Shown in pieces: positions 7,171-14,694 of a stretch of DNA of 35,509 nucleotides. Origin of the DNA: Clostridiales bacterium (GTDB taxonomy: Bacteria > Bacillota > Clostridia > Oscillospirales > Oscillospiraceae). The notes under the pieces are model-generated. The model was not told where the DNA came from. It saw only the letters and a program-made list of their open reading frames with translations, and did no database searches. A program made the translations under genes and the position numbers. The stretch lies in NCBI GenBank assembly GCA_003522945.1, contig DPHR01000168.1, positions 73,063 through 108,571 on the forward strand. Reading direction: 5' to 3'. Each line of letters starts with the position of its first letter. Position 1 is the first letter of the stretch.

Positions 7171-8178
7171 ATGGACTACCGCTATGAAGCGCCCCCCATT
7201 CTGCGGGACTATTTAATATACCATGAAACGATCAAGGGTCACTCCCGCGCTACGGTCGATGAGTATTTTCTCGATCTGCGGAATTTCTTCCGCTTTTTGA
7301 AGATCGAGCGCGGGCTCGTTCCCCGTGCCGCGGAGCTTTCCGAAGTTTCGATCCTCGATGTGGATCTGGACTTTGTCTCCCGCGTTACGCTTGCGGAGGT
7401 TTATGATTATCTGGCGTTTCTTTCCCGTGACAAAGCCAAATTCACCCGCGCCCGCAGCGAGGAATTCGGCCTGAACGCCGCGTCCCGCGCCCGAAAGGTC
7501 TCCAGTATCCGCGGCTTTTATAAGTATCTCACGACAAAAGCCAAGCTCCTTGACGAGAACCCTTTGCAGGATCTTGACTCCCCGCGCTCCAAGCGGTCTC
7601 TCCCCCGCTATCTGACGCTGGAGGAAAGCGAGCGTTTACTAAACAGCGTGGACGGGATGCACAAGGAACGCGATTTCTGCATTTTAACGATATTCCTCAA
7701 CTGTGGCCTTCGTATTTCCGAAATTTCCGGGATGAATCTCTCGGACATTCGGAGCGATCATATCCGCGTGCTCGGCAAGGGCAACAAAGAGCGCGTCGTC
7801 TATCTCAACGACGCCACGGCGCAGGCGATCAACGATTATCTGATCGTCCGCCGGGATATTGCCGCCATTGATCGGAACGCTTTGTTCCTTTCCAGCCGCC
7901 GCACGCGCATTACCCGCGAAGCGCTGCACGCTATGGTGAAGAAATCTCTCCTGCGTGCCGGTCTGGACGCCGACAAGTATTCCGCGCACAAGCTGCGCCA
8001 TACGGCGGCAACGCTGATGCTCTCCAACGGTGTGGACGTGCGTACCTTACAGGAGCTTCTGGGCCATGAAAATCTGAACACCACACAGATCTATACGCAT
8101 GTGGATAATTCCGAGCTGCGCATTGCGGCGCAGGCCAATCCTCTCGGCAAATTTTCCCCGGAGAAATCCGATAAATAG
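7171..8178 (+). CDS. Tyrosine recombinase, XerC-like
   Basis: A 335-residue site-specific tyrosine recombinase. The N-terminal SAM-like (core-binding) domain covers about residues 8-125 and the catalytic domain 145-320. Catalytic residues are complete: Arg181 (GLRISE), Lys203 (LGKGNKER), His273 and Arg276 (HKLRH), His299 (LGHEN) and nucleophile Tyr308 (TQIYTH). GAGG lies 7 nt before the ATG. Length and motifs fit the Xer group that resolves chromosome dimers rather than a phage integrase, and no phage genes or att-like repeats are nearby. It is the second Xer-type gene in the window (the other ends at 30986). Confidence 0.87.
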   Translation: MDYRYEAPPILRDYLIYHETIKGHSRATVDEYFLDLRNFFRFLKIERGLVPRAAELSEVSILDVDLDFVSRVTLAEVYDYLAFLSRDKAKFTRARSEEFGLNAASRARKVSSIRGFYKYLTTKAKLLDENPLQDLDSPRSKRSLPRYLTLEESERLLNSVDGMHKERDFCILTIFLNCGLRISEISGMNLSDIRSDHIRVLGKGNKERVVYLNDATAQAINDYLIVRRDIAAIDRNALFLSSRRTRITREALHAMVKKSLLRAGLDADKYSAHKLRHTAATLMLSNGVDVRTLQELLGHENLNTTQIYTHVDNSELRIAAQANPLGKFSPEKSDK

Positions 8179-8206
8179 ATAACGCATTACGGAGAGTTGT
8201 ACATCT

Positions 8207-9595
8207 ATGGTCTTTTCAAGCATTCTTTTCCTGTTTGTTTATCTGCCGGTCGTGCTGGCGGTATATTATATCGTGCCGGCACGGTATCGGAATCTCTGGC
8301 TTTTTATCGTAAATCTCGTGTTTTACGGCTGGGGCGAGCCGGTGTACATCCTGCTGATGGTATTCTCCATCGCGCTGAACTATGCTGCCGGACTCCTCAT
8401 CGCCCGCTATAGGCTGACCGACGATAAAAAAGCGCGGGCCGTTCTGACGGTCAATACCGTTGTCAACCTCGCGCTGCTCATTTTCTTCAAATACTTTGAT
8501 CTGCTCGCCGCGACGCTCAGCCGCATTCCCGGCATAAGCATCCCCGCGCTCGGGCTCACGCTGCCGATCGGCATTTCCTTCTACACGTTCCAGACGATGT
8601 CCTATCCGATCGACGTTTACCGCGGCGACACGGAGGAACAGAAAAACTTTATCCGCTTCGGCACATTTGTCGCGCTCTTCCCGCAGCTGATCGCCGGGCC
8701 GATCGTCCGGTATAAGGACGTGGCCTCCCAGCTTGGCACGCGGCGTCTCAGCTCCGAACAGTTTTCCTCCGGCGTGCAGCGTTTTGCCATTGGTCTCGGG
8801 AAGAAGGTATTGCTCGCCAACAACATCGGCGCGCTCTGGGATATCTATGCCGCTGCTCCGGAGCTGAGCTTTGCCGGGGCGTGGCTCGGCGCGCTCGCCT
8901 TTTCTCTCCAGCTCTACTTTGATTTTTCCGGCTACTCGGATATGGCCATCGGTCTCGGGCGGATGCTCGGCTTTGAGTTTCTGGAGAACTTCAATTATCC
9001 GTACATCTCGAAGAGCGTCACGGAATTCTGGCGGCGCTGGCATATGTCGCTCGGCACATGGTTCCGTGATTATCTCTATATCCCCCTCGGCGGCAATCGC
9101 CGCGGCCTGCCCCGGCAGATATTGAATATTCTCATTGTCTGGGCACTCACCGGCCTCTGGCACGGCGCAAACTGGACATTTCTGCTTTGGGGACTGTACT
9201 ATGCGGTGTTCCTGATTCTGGAAAAGGTTTTCCTCCTCAAAAAGCTCGAAAAAGTGCCGGTACTGGCGCACATCTACGCGCTGCTCGTTGCCGTCGTCGG
9301 ATGGATGCTCTTCCAGCTCAATTCCGTCGGCGAGGTCGTGCACTATTGGGGCGCAATGTTCGGCGCAAGCGGCGCTGCGGCCACGGCAGCCGACGCATTT
9401 TACGCGCGAAGCTATGCCGTCATTCTTTTTATCGCAGCCATCGCAGCGACACCCGTCCCCAAAAAGCTCTTTCAGCGTATTCCGCAGAGAGTGCAAAATA
9501 TACTCACGCCGGTGCTTGTCGCGCTTTGTCTGGTGATCTCTACGGCATATCTCGTGGACGCGACGTACAATCCGTTCCTGTACTTCCGGTTCTGA
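8207..9595 (+). CDS. MBOAT-family membrane O-acyltransferase (AlgI-like)
   Basis: A 462-residue polytopic protein of the membrane-bound O-acyltransferase family; relatives such as AlgI and DltB pass acyl groups across the membrane for transfer onto surface polymers. Many hydrophobic segments are visible. Conserved features are FDFSGYSDMAIG (238-249), FWRRWHMSLG with His279, and GLWHGANW with the likely catalytic His319. GGAG lies 12 nt before the ATG. It is followed after 19 nt by a DHHW protein, the usual partner of AlgI-type proteins, so together they probably O-acetylate an exported polysaccharide; the target polymer is unknown. Confidence 0.9.
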   Translation: MVFSSILFLFVYLPVVLAVYYIVPARYRNLWLFIVNLVFYGWGEPVYILLMVFSIALNYAAGLLIARYRLTDDKKARAVLTVNTVVNLALLIFFKYFDLLAATLSRIPGISIPALGLTLPIGISFYTFQTMSYPIDVYRGDTEEQKNFIRFGTFVALFPQLIAGPIVRYKDVASQLGTRRLSSEQFSSGVQRFAIGLGKKVLLANNIGALWDIYAAAPELSFAGAWLGALAFSLQLYFDFSGYSDMAIGLGRMLGFEFLENFNYPYISKSVTEFWRRWHMSLGTWFRDYLYIPLGGNRRGLPRQILNILIVWALTGLWHGANWTFLLWGLYYAVFLILEKVFLLKKLEKVPVLAHIYALLVAVVGWMLFQLNSVGEVVHYWGAMFGASGAAATAADAFYARSYAVILFIAAIAATPVPKKLFQRIPQRVQNILTPVLVALCLVISTAYLVDATYNPFLYFRF

Positions 9596-9614
9596 CGGAA
9601 GGAGGCCAAAATTG

Positions 9615-10730
9615 ATGTCAAAAACGACCAATCGAATCATTACCGCCCTCTTTTCCGTGTTCATCGGCGGGTTTTTCCTGCTGAATCTGCTTCTGCCGGA
9701 CAAGGACTTTTCGGAAAAGGAAAACCGGCAGCTGCAGACGCTGCCGAAGTTCAGCTTCTCTTCCCTTTTCTCCGGCTCTTTTGCCACTCGTTTTGAATCT
9801 TATTGCAGCGATCAATTCGCCGGACGGGATACATGGATCGAAACAAAAGCGGGCGCAGAGCTTGCGCAGGGAAAGCGGCAGAATAACGGTGTGTTTCTCT
9901 GCGACGGCGGCCGTCTGATCGAGCCGTTCGACGCGCCGGAGGAAGACGTACTCGCGCGCGCCGTGCAGGCAGCGGATTTACTCACGGACACCGGTGTTCC
10001 GGTATCGCTCGCCTTGATCCCCACGACGGCACAGCTTTATGCGGATATCCTGCCGGACGGTGCTCCGAACGACGATCAGCAAGCGGTGATCAACAGCGCC
10101 TATGCGCAGACGGCTCTGGAAACGATCGATCTTTCCTCCACCCTCACGGCACACAGCAACGAATACATTTTCTATCGCACCGACCACCACTGGACGTCCC
10201 TCGGCGCCTATTATGCCGCCAATGCCCTGCGTTCCTCCTGGGGCTTGCGGGAGATCGATAAAGATACACTCACACAGGAAACCGTCTCCGAGGACTTCTG
10301 CGGAACACTCTATTCCTCCTCCGGTTTTTTCTGGATCGCTCCGGACGAGATGGAAACGCTGATCGCAGCGCCGGAGAAATCGTCCGTTACCCGGTACGAA
10401 ACAAACGGGGCCGAAGAGACGCTGCCGCTCTACAATTATGACAAGCTCACGATCAAGGACAAATATACCTTCTTCCTCGGCGGGAACATTCCCCGCGCCG
10501 TTGTGGATACCGGGACGGAAAATGCCCCTTCCCTGCTCATTCTGCGCGATTCCTACGCCGATTCGCTCGTGCCGTTCCTTACAGATGCCTTTTCCGAGAT
10601 CCACTTGATCGATCTCCGGTATTATACCGGCTCCGTCAAGGAATATATTGCAGAAAATGCAATCGACCGGGTGCTTTTGCTCTACAGTACCGACAACTTC
10701 TGCTCCGATTCCAGCTTCCGAATTTTTTGA
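9615..10730 (+). CDS. DHHW / AlgX-like secreted acetyltransferase partner
   Basis: A 371-residue protein with one N-terminal membrane segment (about residues 8-28) and an extracytoplasmic SGNH-like domain. The family signature DHHW is at 190-193 and the likely nucleophile Ser313 lies in RDSYADS, as in AlgX/AlgJ-type O-acetyltransferases. The ATG at 9615 is 9 nt after GGAGG; the adjacent TTG at 9612 is a possible alternative. It is paired with the MBOAT gene, which would supply acetyl groups. A bidirectional terminator follows. Confidence 0.87.
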   Translation: MSKTTNRIITALFSVFIGGFFLLNLLLPDKDFSEKENRQLQTLPKFSFSSLFSGSFATRFESYCSDQFAGRDTWIETKAGAELAQGKRQNNGVFLCDGGRLIEPFDAPEEDVLARAVQAADLLTDTGVPVSLALIPTTAQLYADILPDGAPNDDQQAVINSAYAQTALETIDLSSTLTAHSNEYIFYRTDHHWTSLGAYYAANALRSSWGLREIDKDTLTQETVSEDFCGTLYSSSGFFWIAPDEMETLIAAPEKSSVTRYETNGAEETLPLYNYDKLTIKDKYTFFLGGNIPRAVVDTGTENAPSLLILRDSYADSLVPFLTDAFSEIHLIDLRYYTGSVKEYIAENAIDRVLLLYSTDNFCSDSSFRIF

Positions 10731-10744
10731 AGTCAATGCATGAA

Positions 10745-10781
10745 AATGCGGCAGCGATCCCATCGAGATCGCTGCCGCATT
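10745..10781. terminator. Bidirectional terminator between convergent genes
   Basis: A perfect 15-bp stem (AATGCGGCAGCGATC and complement) has a 7-nt loop and T-rich sequence on both sides. It closes the acyltransferase operon on + and the glycosyltransferase operon on -. Confidence 0.85.
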
Positions 10782-10796
10782 GCATCTTTTAGTCGG

Positions 10797-12554
10797 TCAG
10801 ACCGCGCCGAAGAAAAGCTGCCCACACGGGAGTACATATTCAAGGAACTGCGCGTAGAGCCGCGGCATCGGGAGCCCCGAGGCCGCCGGATACATGAGGA
10901 CAAAATACGCAGCGGCGACGCTGAGCCAGATCCACTTGACCCTTCCGGACACTTCCCCGCTCTCTTCCATGTGCTGCAAAAACAGAATGGCGGCAAGCAC
11001 GACAAACGGGAACGTGGTAAAGAAATGATACTGGAATGTGCAGCGCGGCACGAGCGTCCACGGCAGATAGTTTGCCGCGATCGCAATGAGCAGGATATAT
11101 CCGGCCTGCTTCCAATGTGCAGACTCTTTCTTTGTCCGACGGAACAATGCTTCTACGGCCAGCAGAATGGCTCCGACAGCGGAGACCCACCATACGGCCG
11201 GGCTGCCGGTTGAAGAGATGCTGGAAACGCGGTTTTCTCCGAGCGACCGGAAGTAAAACCACACGGAGCGGGATGTGAACGGCCATTCATACCATGCCGA
11301 CTGACAGGTGTGCGTTGCGGTCAGATCGTGATGGTAATGATACATGGACTCCTGCTGCTGCAGCACAAGCGCTATGCTGCCGACGCCGTTCGGCTTTGTT
11401 GCTTCATAGCGGAAAAACGGAATATACGAAAGATAGTAGATAAGCGCCGGGATCGCGAGGAAGAACACGCAGCAGAAACCGACCGTCGCCCATGTCCTGC
11501 GCCAGAACTCTTTGCGCGCCGCAGTATCCTTCCGGCAGGCAATACCGGTGCGTATCATGTGCGCGAAGAACATCACGGCAAGCCCGGCTCCGGCGTACAG
11601 GCCCGTCCATTTGGATGCCACGCCGAGACCGAAGCTTACGCCGCACGCGCCGAGCGGAAGAAAGAGCTTTTTGAGCGGCTCTTTCATGTAATCCATCTGG
11701 ATATAGTCTGTCATGAACAGAACCATGAGCAGAATGAAAAACAGGATGAACACATCGACCGTGGCAATACGCGTCTGTGTAAAGTGCATCGTGTCCAGCG
11801 CAAGGAGCGCCGCGGCCAGAAACGCCAGATCTCTCCGGCGGAACAGCCGCTTTGCCAGCGTAAAAAACACCGGCAGCATTGCCGCGCCGAAAAGCGCCGG
11901 AACGACGCGCCACCCGAACGGCTTCATGCCGAAGAGCACAACGCCGAGCATGATGAGGATCTTGCCGAGCGGCGGATGCGTCCATTCGTATACGCTCATC
12001 GTATGGAGAAACTCATACGCCGTGCGGGCATGGTAGATCTCGTCAAAGTACATGCCGTTCAGATAGCTTGGCTCATCCGGTACCGTGTCCGGCTCATCGA
12101 GAAGCGCCGCGCCCTCCGTTGTTCCGGCGGCGATCACAGCCGGAAGGCGGTTGCCGGCGGCATCGAAGAAGGCGATCTCGTTGAGAGAGACCTTTCCCGC
12201 CGTGCATTGCAGTGTTATATACCGCGTGTGCATGGCGGCGGTCTGCGTGCGCCAGGTAAACATGGTCGCGTATTTCTGCGTATACTCCGCCGTGGAGCCG
12301 TCGTCGCCGGTGAACACTGCCGAGCCCTCGGCAATGTTTCCGTTCGTCCATATTTCGGCAACATCATATTCCGCACCGAGATCGATGCGTACTGCCGCAC
12401 CGCTCTGCGCTGTCCACACGCTCGTCGGAAACGAGAGCGTGCCCAGATTCAGAAGCGTGAATACCGTATAAATGAGCGTCAGCGCCCACATCAGGCGCTT
12501 ATCCCCACGATCTAAGCGGGTACTGCGCTCCTTGGAAGAAAAAATTTCCTGCAC
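10797..12554 (-). CDS. PMT-family glycosyltransferase (GT39-like) with a discoidin-like domain
   Basis: A 585-residue polytopic protein of the dolichyl-phosphate-mannose protein mannosyltransferase family, which uses lipid-linked sugars on the outer membrane face. After a membrane segment (about 22-41), residues 45-140 look like a discoidin/F5-8C domain (VRIDLG at 55-60, RYITLQ at 111-116, LNEIAFFDA at 124-132). The PMT core then starts with FDEIYHA (170-176, acidic pair Asp171-Glu172) and THPPLGK (192-198). Start GTG at 12554; GGAGGTGA lies 6 nt upstream and overlaps the preceding gene's stop. Sugar and acceptor are unknown; it may mannosylate proteins or extend a surface glycan. Confidence 0.83.
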   Translation of the reverse strand: MQEIFSSKERSTRLDRGDKRLMWALTLIYTVFTLLNLGTLSFPTSVWTAQSGAAVRIDLGAEYDVAEIWTNGNIAEGSAVFTGDDGSTAEYTQKYATMFTWRTQTAAMHTRYITLQCTAGKVSLNEIAFFDAAGNRLPAVIAAGTTEGAALLDEPDTVPDEPSYLNGMYFDEIYHARTAYEFLHTMSVYEWTHPPLGKILIMLGVVLFGMKPFGWRVVPALFGAAMLPVFFTLAKRLFRRRDLAFLAAALLALDTMHFTQTRIATVDVFILFFILLMVLFMTDYIQMDYMKEPLKKLFLPLGACGVSFGLGVASKWTGLYAGAGLAVMFFAHMIRTGIACRKDTAARKEFWRRTWATVGFCCVFFLAIPALIYYLSYIPFFRYEATKPNGVGSIALVLQQQESMYHYHHDLTATHTCQSAWYEWPFTSRSVWFYFRSLGENRVSSISSTGSPAVWWVSAVGAILLAVEALFRRTKKESAHWKQAGYILLIAIAANYLPWTLVPRCTFQYHFFTTFPFVVLAAILFLQHMEESGEVSGRVKWIWLSVAAAYFVLMYPAASGLPMPRLYAQFLEYVLPCGQLFFGAV

Positions 12555-12560
12555 GGCTCG

Positions 12561-14561
12561 TCACCTCCGATCTTTCTGCCCGAAACCGCGTTCCAGACAG
12601 ACCTTGGCTGTATAGAAAAACGTCAATACTTCAAAAAGCGAGCATACGCCGATCACGATTTGGTGCTGCTGCGTGCCGCGGACGGCTGCCGAGGCAGCGT
12701 TGGATACAACGTACATCGCCGTCGTCTCGTTGAGCGCAAGAACAACGCTCAAGAGCATGGACGAAACGAGAAGCCTGTTATCCCGTGTTGCAGCATAAGC
12801 GAATGCCAACAGAGCCATCACGGGGAACACATACCGCTCATGCATATAGTGGCCAAACGTGAAGATCATGAACATGCAGAACGCCGCAGGGATCAGCAGC
12901 CGCTCGGGACGTGCGCGAAGCGTCTCTCCGCCTTCTCTCCGGTGCGAAACGACCTGCATCGCAACGGAGAGTACGACAGCAAGCACGATCATGACCATGC
13001 CGAAGGCTTTGTACGGGATCCCCGGCAGAAGGGAAAGCTCGGCGGATTTCCAGTTCCCGCCGCAGAGCGCAAGGAAATTGTATGCCTCCACGCTCGCATA
13101 ATCGTATCCGCCCGCGGAATTCAAAAACCGACCGACGACCCAGAAAAAGCCCTGATCGCCCCGGAACGGAAGCGAAACGGCGAAGATCACGAGAAGCGCC
13201 GCCGCAACGCCGCCGACCGTGCGCAGAGCATCCTCCTTTTTCCGGATGGAAAGGAGATACTCCGCCGCAAGCACGGGACCATAGATAAGCGCCTGCCATT
13301 TTGTCATAATGGCAAGACCGTAGATCGCCCCGGCGGAAATACGGCGTCCCTCGAAAAGTTCGGAAAAGCTCAAAAGGAGAAGCAGCGTTAAAATCGAGTC
13401 GATCTGACCCCAGGCGCCGGAGAGAATGACCGCGGCGGGGTTAAAGACCGCCAGGCCGCCGAGATACAGACACGCGCTTTCGGAAAAGCCCCGCTTGCGG
13501 GCAAAGCGCATGAGAAGGATCGCAATGCCGACATCCGCGGCGTAGGCCGGGAGCATATAGGCAAACACTGCCGCAGCTGATCCGGAAGGAATACGGAAAA
13601 GGTCCAGCAGCCAAGTGACAGCGGCGAGAACGAGCATATATCCCGGCGGATAATCGTACCACTCGTGGCCGGGGGCGGTGTAAAACTGCGAGGCGCCGTT
13701 CTGCACGATATCGCGTCCCCATGCCTGCCAGCAGGTTATGTCGTAATCATGGCCGCCGAACAAAAGCGTCAGAACCAGACGAAGCGCCGCGCCGGTCAGG
13801 ACAAGGAGGATGAAGCAGCGTTTTACTGTTTTCGGATCCGCGGAAAGCGAATAAAAACGCTCGCGATTCCGGTAAAAGCCCCAGAGGAGGACACACGCGA
13901 GGACGATGGCGCAGACGATAAACAGATGCAGATACGACCGGAGACGGATCGCACGGGCCTCGTCCGATTCGTTGACGGTTTTTACGGTCGGCTGCGTCGG
14001 TTCATCGAGCGAGACCGCCGACGCTATCTTCTCCGGATCGTTGGTTTGGACAAGCTCCGCTGCACGGAACCGCGCCGTACCGGCGGATGTCTCGCTGTAG
14101 GAGCCTAGCCGGAAGGCGAAATTGATATAGCTCTGCTTTGCGCCGGTACGGACGATCAGTGTTTCGCGCGTCCAGTCAAAGCTGCCGGTACGTCCGGCGC
14201 TGACGGCATAAGCGCCGTCAAGCGTGTAATTATCGACCGAAAGACACACACCACGCCCGCCGTGGACGCCCTCGGCGGAGATCTCCGCCGAAAGGCGGTA
14301 TACCGTATTCGGCTCGACTTGGACCATTTGACAGACGCGCACATCGTTTTCCGCAGCGGAAGCAATGACAAGTGCGCCATTCTGCGTATAAACGGAATAA
14401 TTCTCCGCTTCGTATGCCACGGTATCCCACCCCTCCGGAAGCTCCGGCAAAGAGAAATCCGCATTGGATAAAAGTGAGCCGTCGGCAAAGGCGGCGCTTT
14501 GCAGCACCACGCAGAGGATCAATAGAAATATCAGAGAAAGAATCTGTTTTCGCCGCTTCAT
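12561..14561 (-). CDS. GT-C membrane glycosyltransferase with N-terminal carbohydrate-binding-like domain
   Basis: A 666-residue protein. Residues 1-26 form a signal peptide (AFA before the cleavage site). Residues 28-175 resemble a CBM4/9-type jelly roll (SNADFS...LPEGW opening, alternating strands). A membrane segment near 208-230 leads into a polytopic GT-C core with an acidic motif GGHDYDITCW near residue 270 and later YPPGYM. This points to a mannosyltransferase-like enzyme using polyprenyl-phosphate sugars outside the membrane. ATG with GGGAGG 7 nt upstream. First gene of a two-gene operon with the PMT gene. Exact substrate cannot be read. Confidence 0.75.
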   Translation of the reverse strand: MKRRKQILSLIFLLILCVVLQSAAFADGSLLSNADFSLPELPEGWDTVAYEAENYSVYTQNGALVIASAAENDVRVCQMVQVEPNTVYRLSAEISAEGVHGGRGVCLSVDNYTLDGAYAVSAGRTGSFDWTRETLIVRTGAKQSYINFAFRLGSYSETSAGTARFRAAELVQTNDPEKIASAVSLDEPTQPTVKTVNESDEARAIRLRSYLHLFIVCAIVLACVLLWGFYRNRERFYSLSADPKTVKRCFILLVLTGAALRLVLTLLFGGHDYDITCWQAWGRDIVQNGASQFYTAPGHEWYDYPPGYMLVLAAVTWLLDLFRIPSGSAAAVFAYMLPAYAADVGIAILLMRFARKRGFSESACLYLGGLAVFNPAAVILSGAWGQIDSILTLLLLLSFSELFEGRRISAGAIYGLAIMTKWQALIYGPVLAAEYLLSIRKKEDALRTVGGVAAALLVIFAVSLPFRGDQGFFWVVGRFLNSAGGYDYASVEAYNFLALCGGNWKSAELSLLPGIPYKAFGMVMIVLAVVLSVAMQVVSHRREGGETLRARPERLLIPAAFCMFMIFTFGHYMHERYVFPVMALLAFAYAATRDNRLLVSSMLLSVVLALNETTAMYVVSNAASAAVRGTQQHQIVIGVCSLFEVLTFFYTAKVCLERGFGQKDRR

Positions 14562-14608
14562 GGAATGGCCTCCCGAAAGGACTGTTTCCTGGATTATTGA
14601 TTAATTGC

Positions 14609-14637
14609 ATTTTAACACAGAGCGTCCGCTATTGCAA
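14609..14637 (-). promoter_or_regulatory. Sigma-A promoter of the - strand glycosyltransferase operon
   Basis: Read on the - strand: TTGCAA (14637-14632), a 17-bp spacer and TAAAAT (14614-14609). The -35 box is self-complementary and is also the -35 box of the divergent promoter. Confidence 0.7.
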
Positions 14638-14659
14638 ACGGGTCATAATCCGCTATAAT
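14632..14659 (+). promoter_or_regulatory. Sigma-A promoter of the + strand GT-C-like gene
   Basis: TTGCAA (14632-14637), a 16-bp spacer and TATAAT (14654-14659) lie 35 bp before the ATG at 14695. The -35 box is shared with the divergent - strand promoter. Confidence 0.75.
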
Positions 14660-14694
14660 AGGATTATATCCACAAGAAAAAGGATGACAACGGT

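Noticed and set aside
7171..8178. Reading the XerC-like gene as an integrase of a mobile element covering the glycan cluster
   Set aside because: No attachment repeats, excision genes or composition change are seen, and the residues match housekeeping Xer enzymes.
8216..9787. 523-residue open frame antisense to the MBOAT gene
   Set aside because: Highly charged, low-complexity translation with no family features; a shadow of a GC-rich gene.
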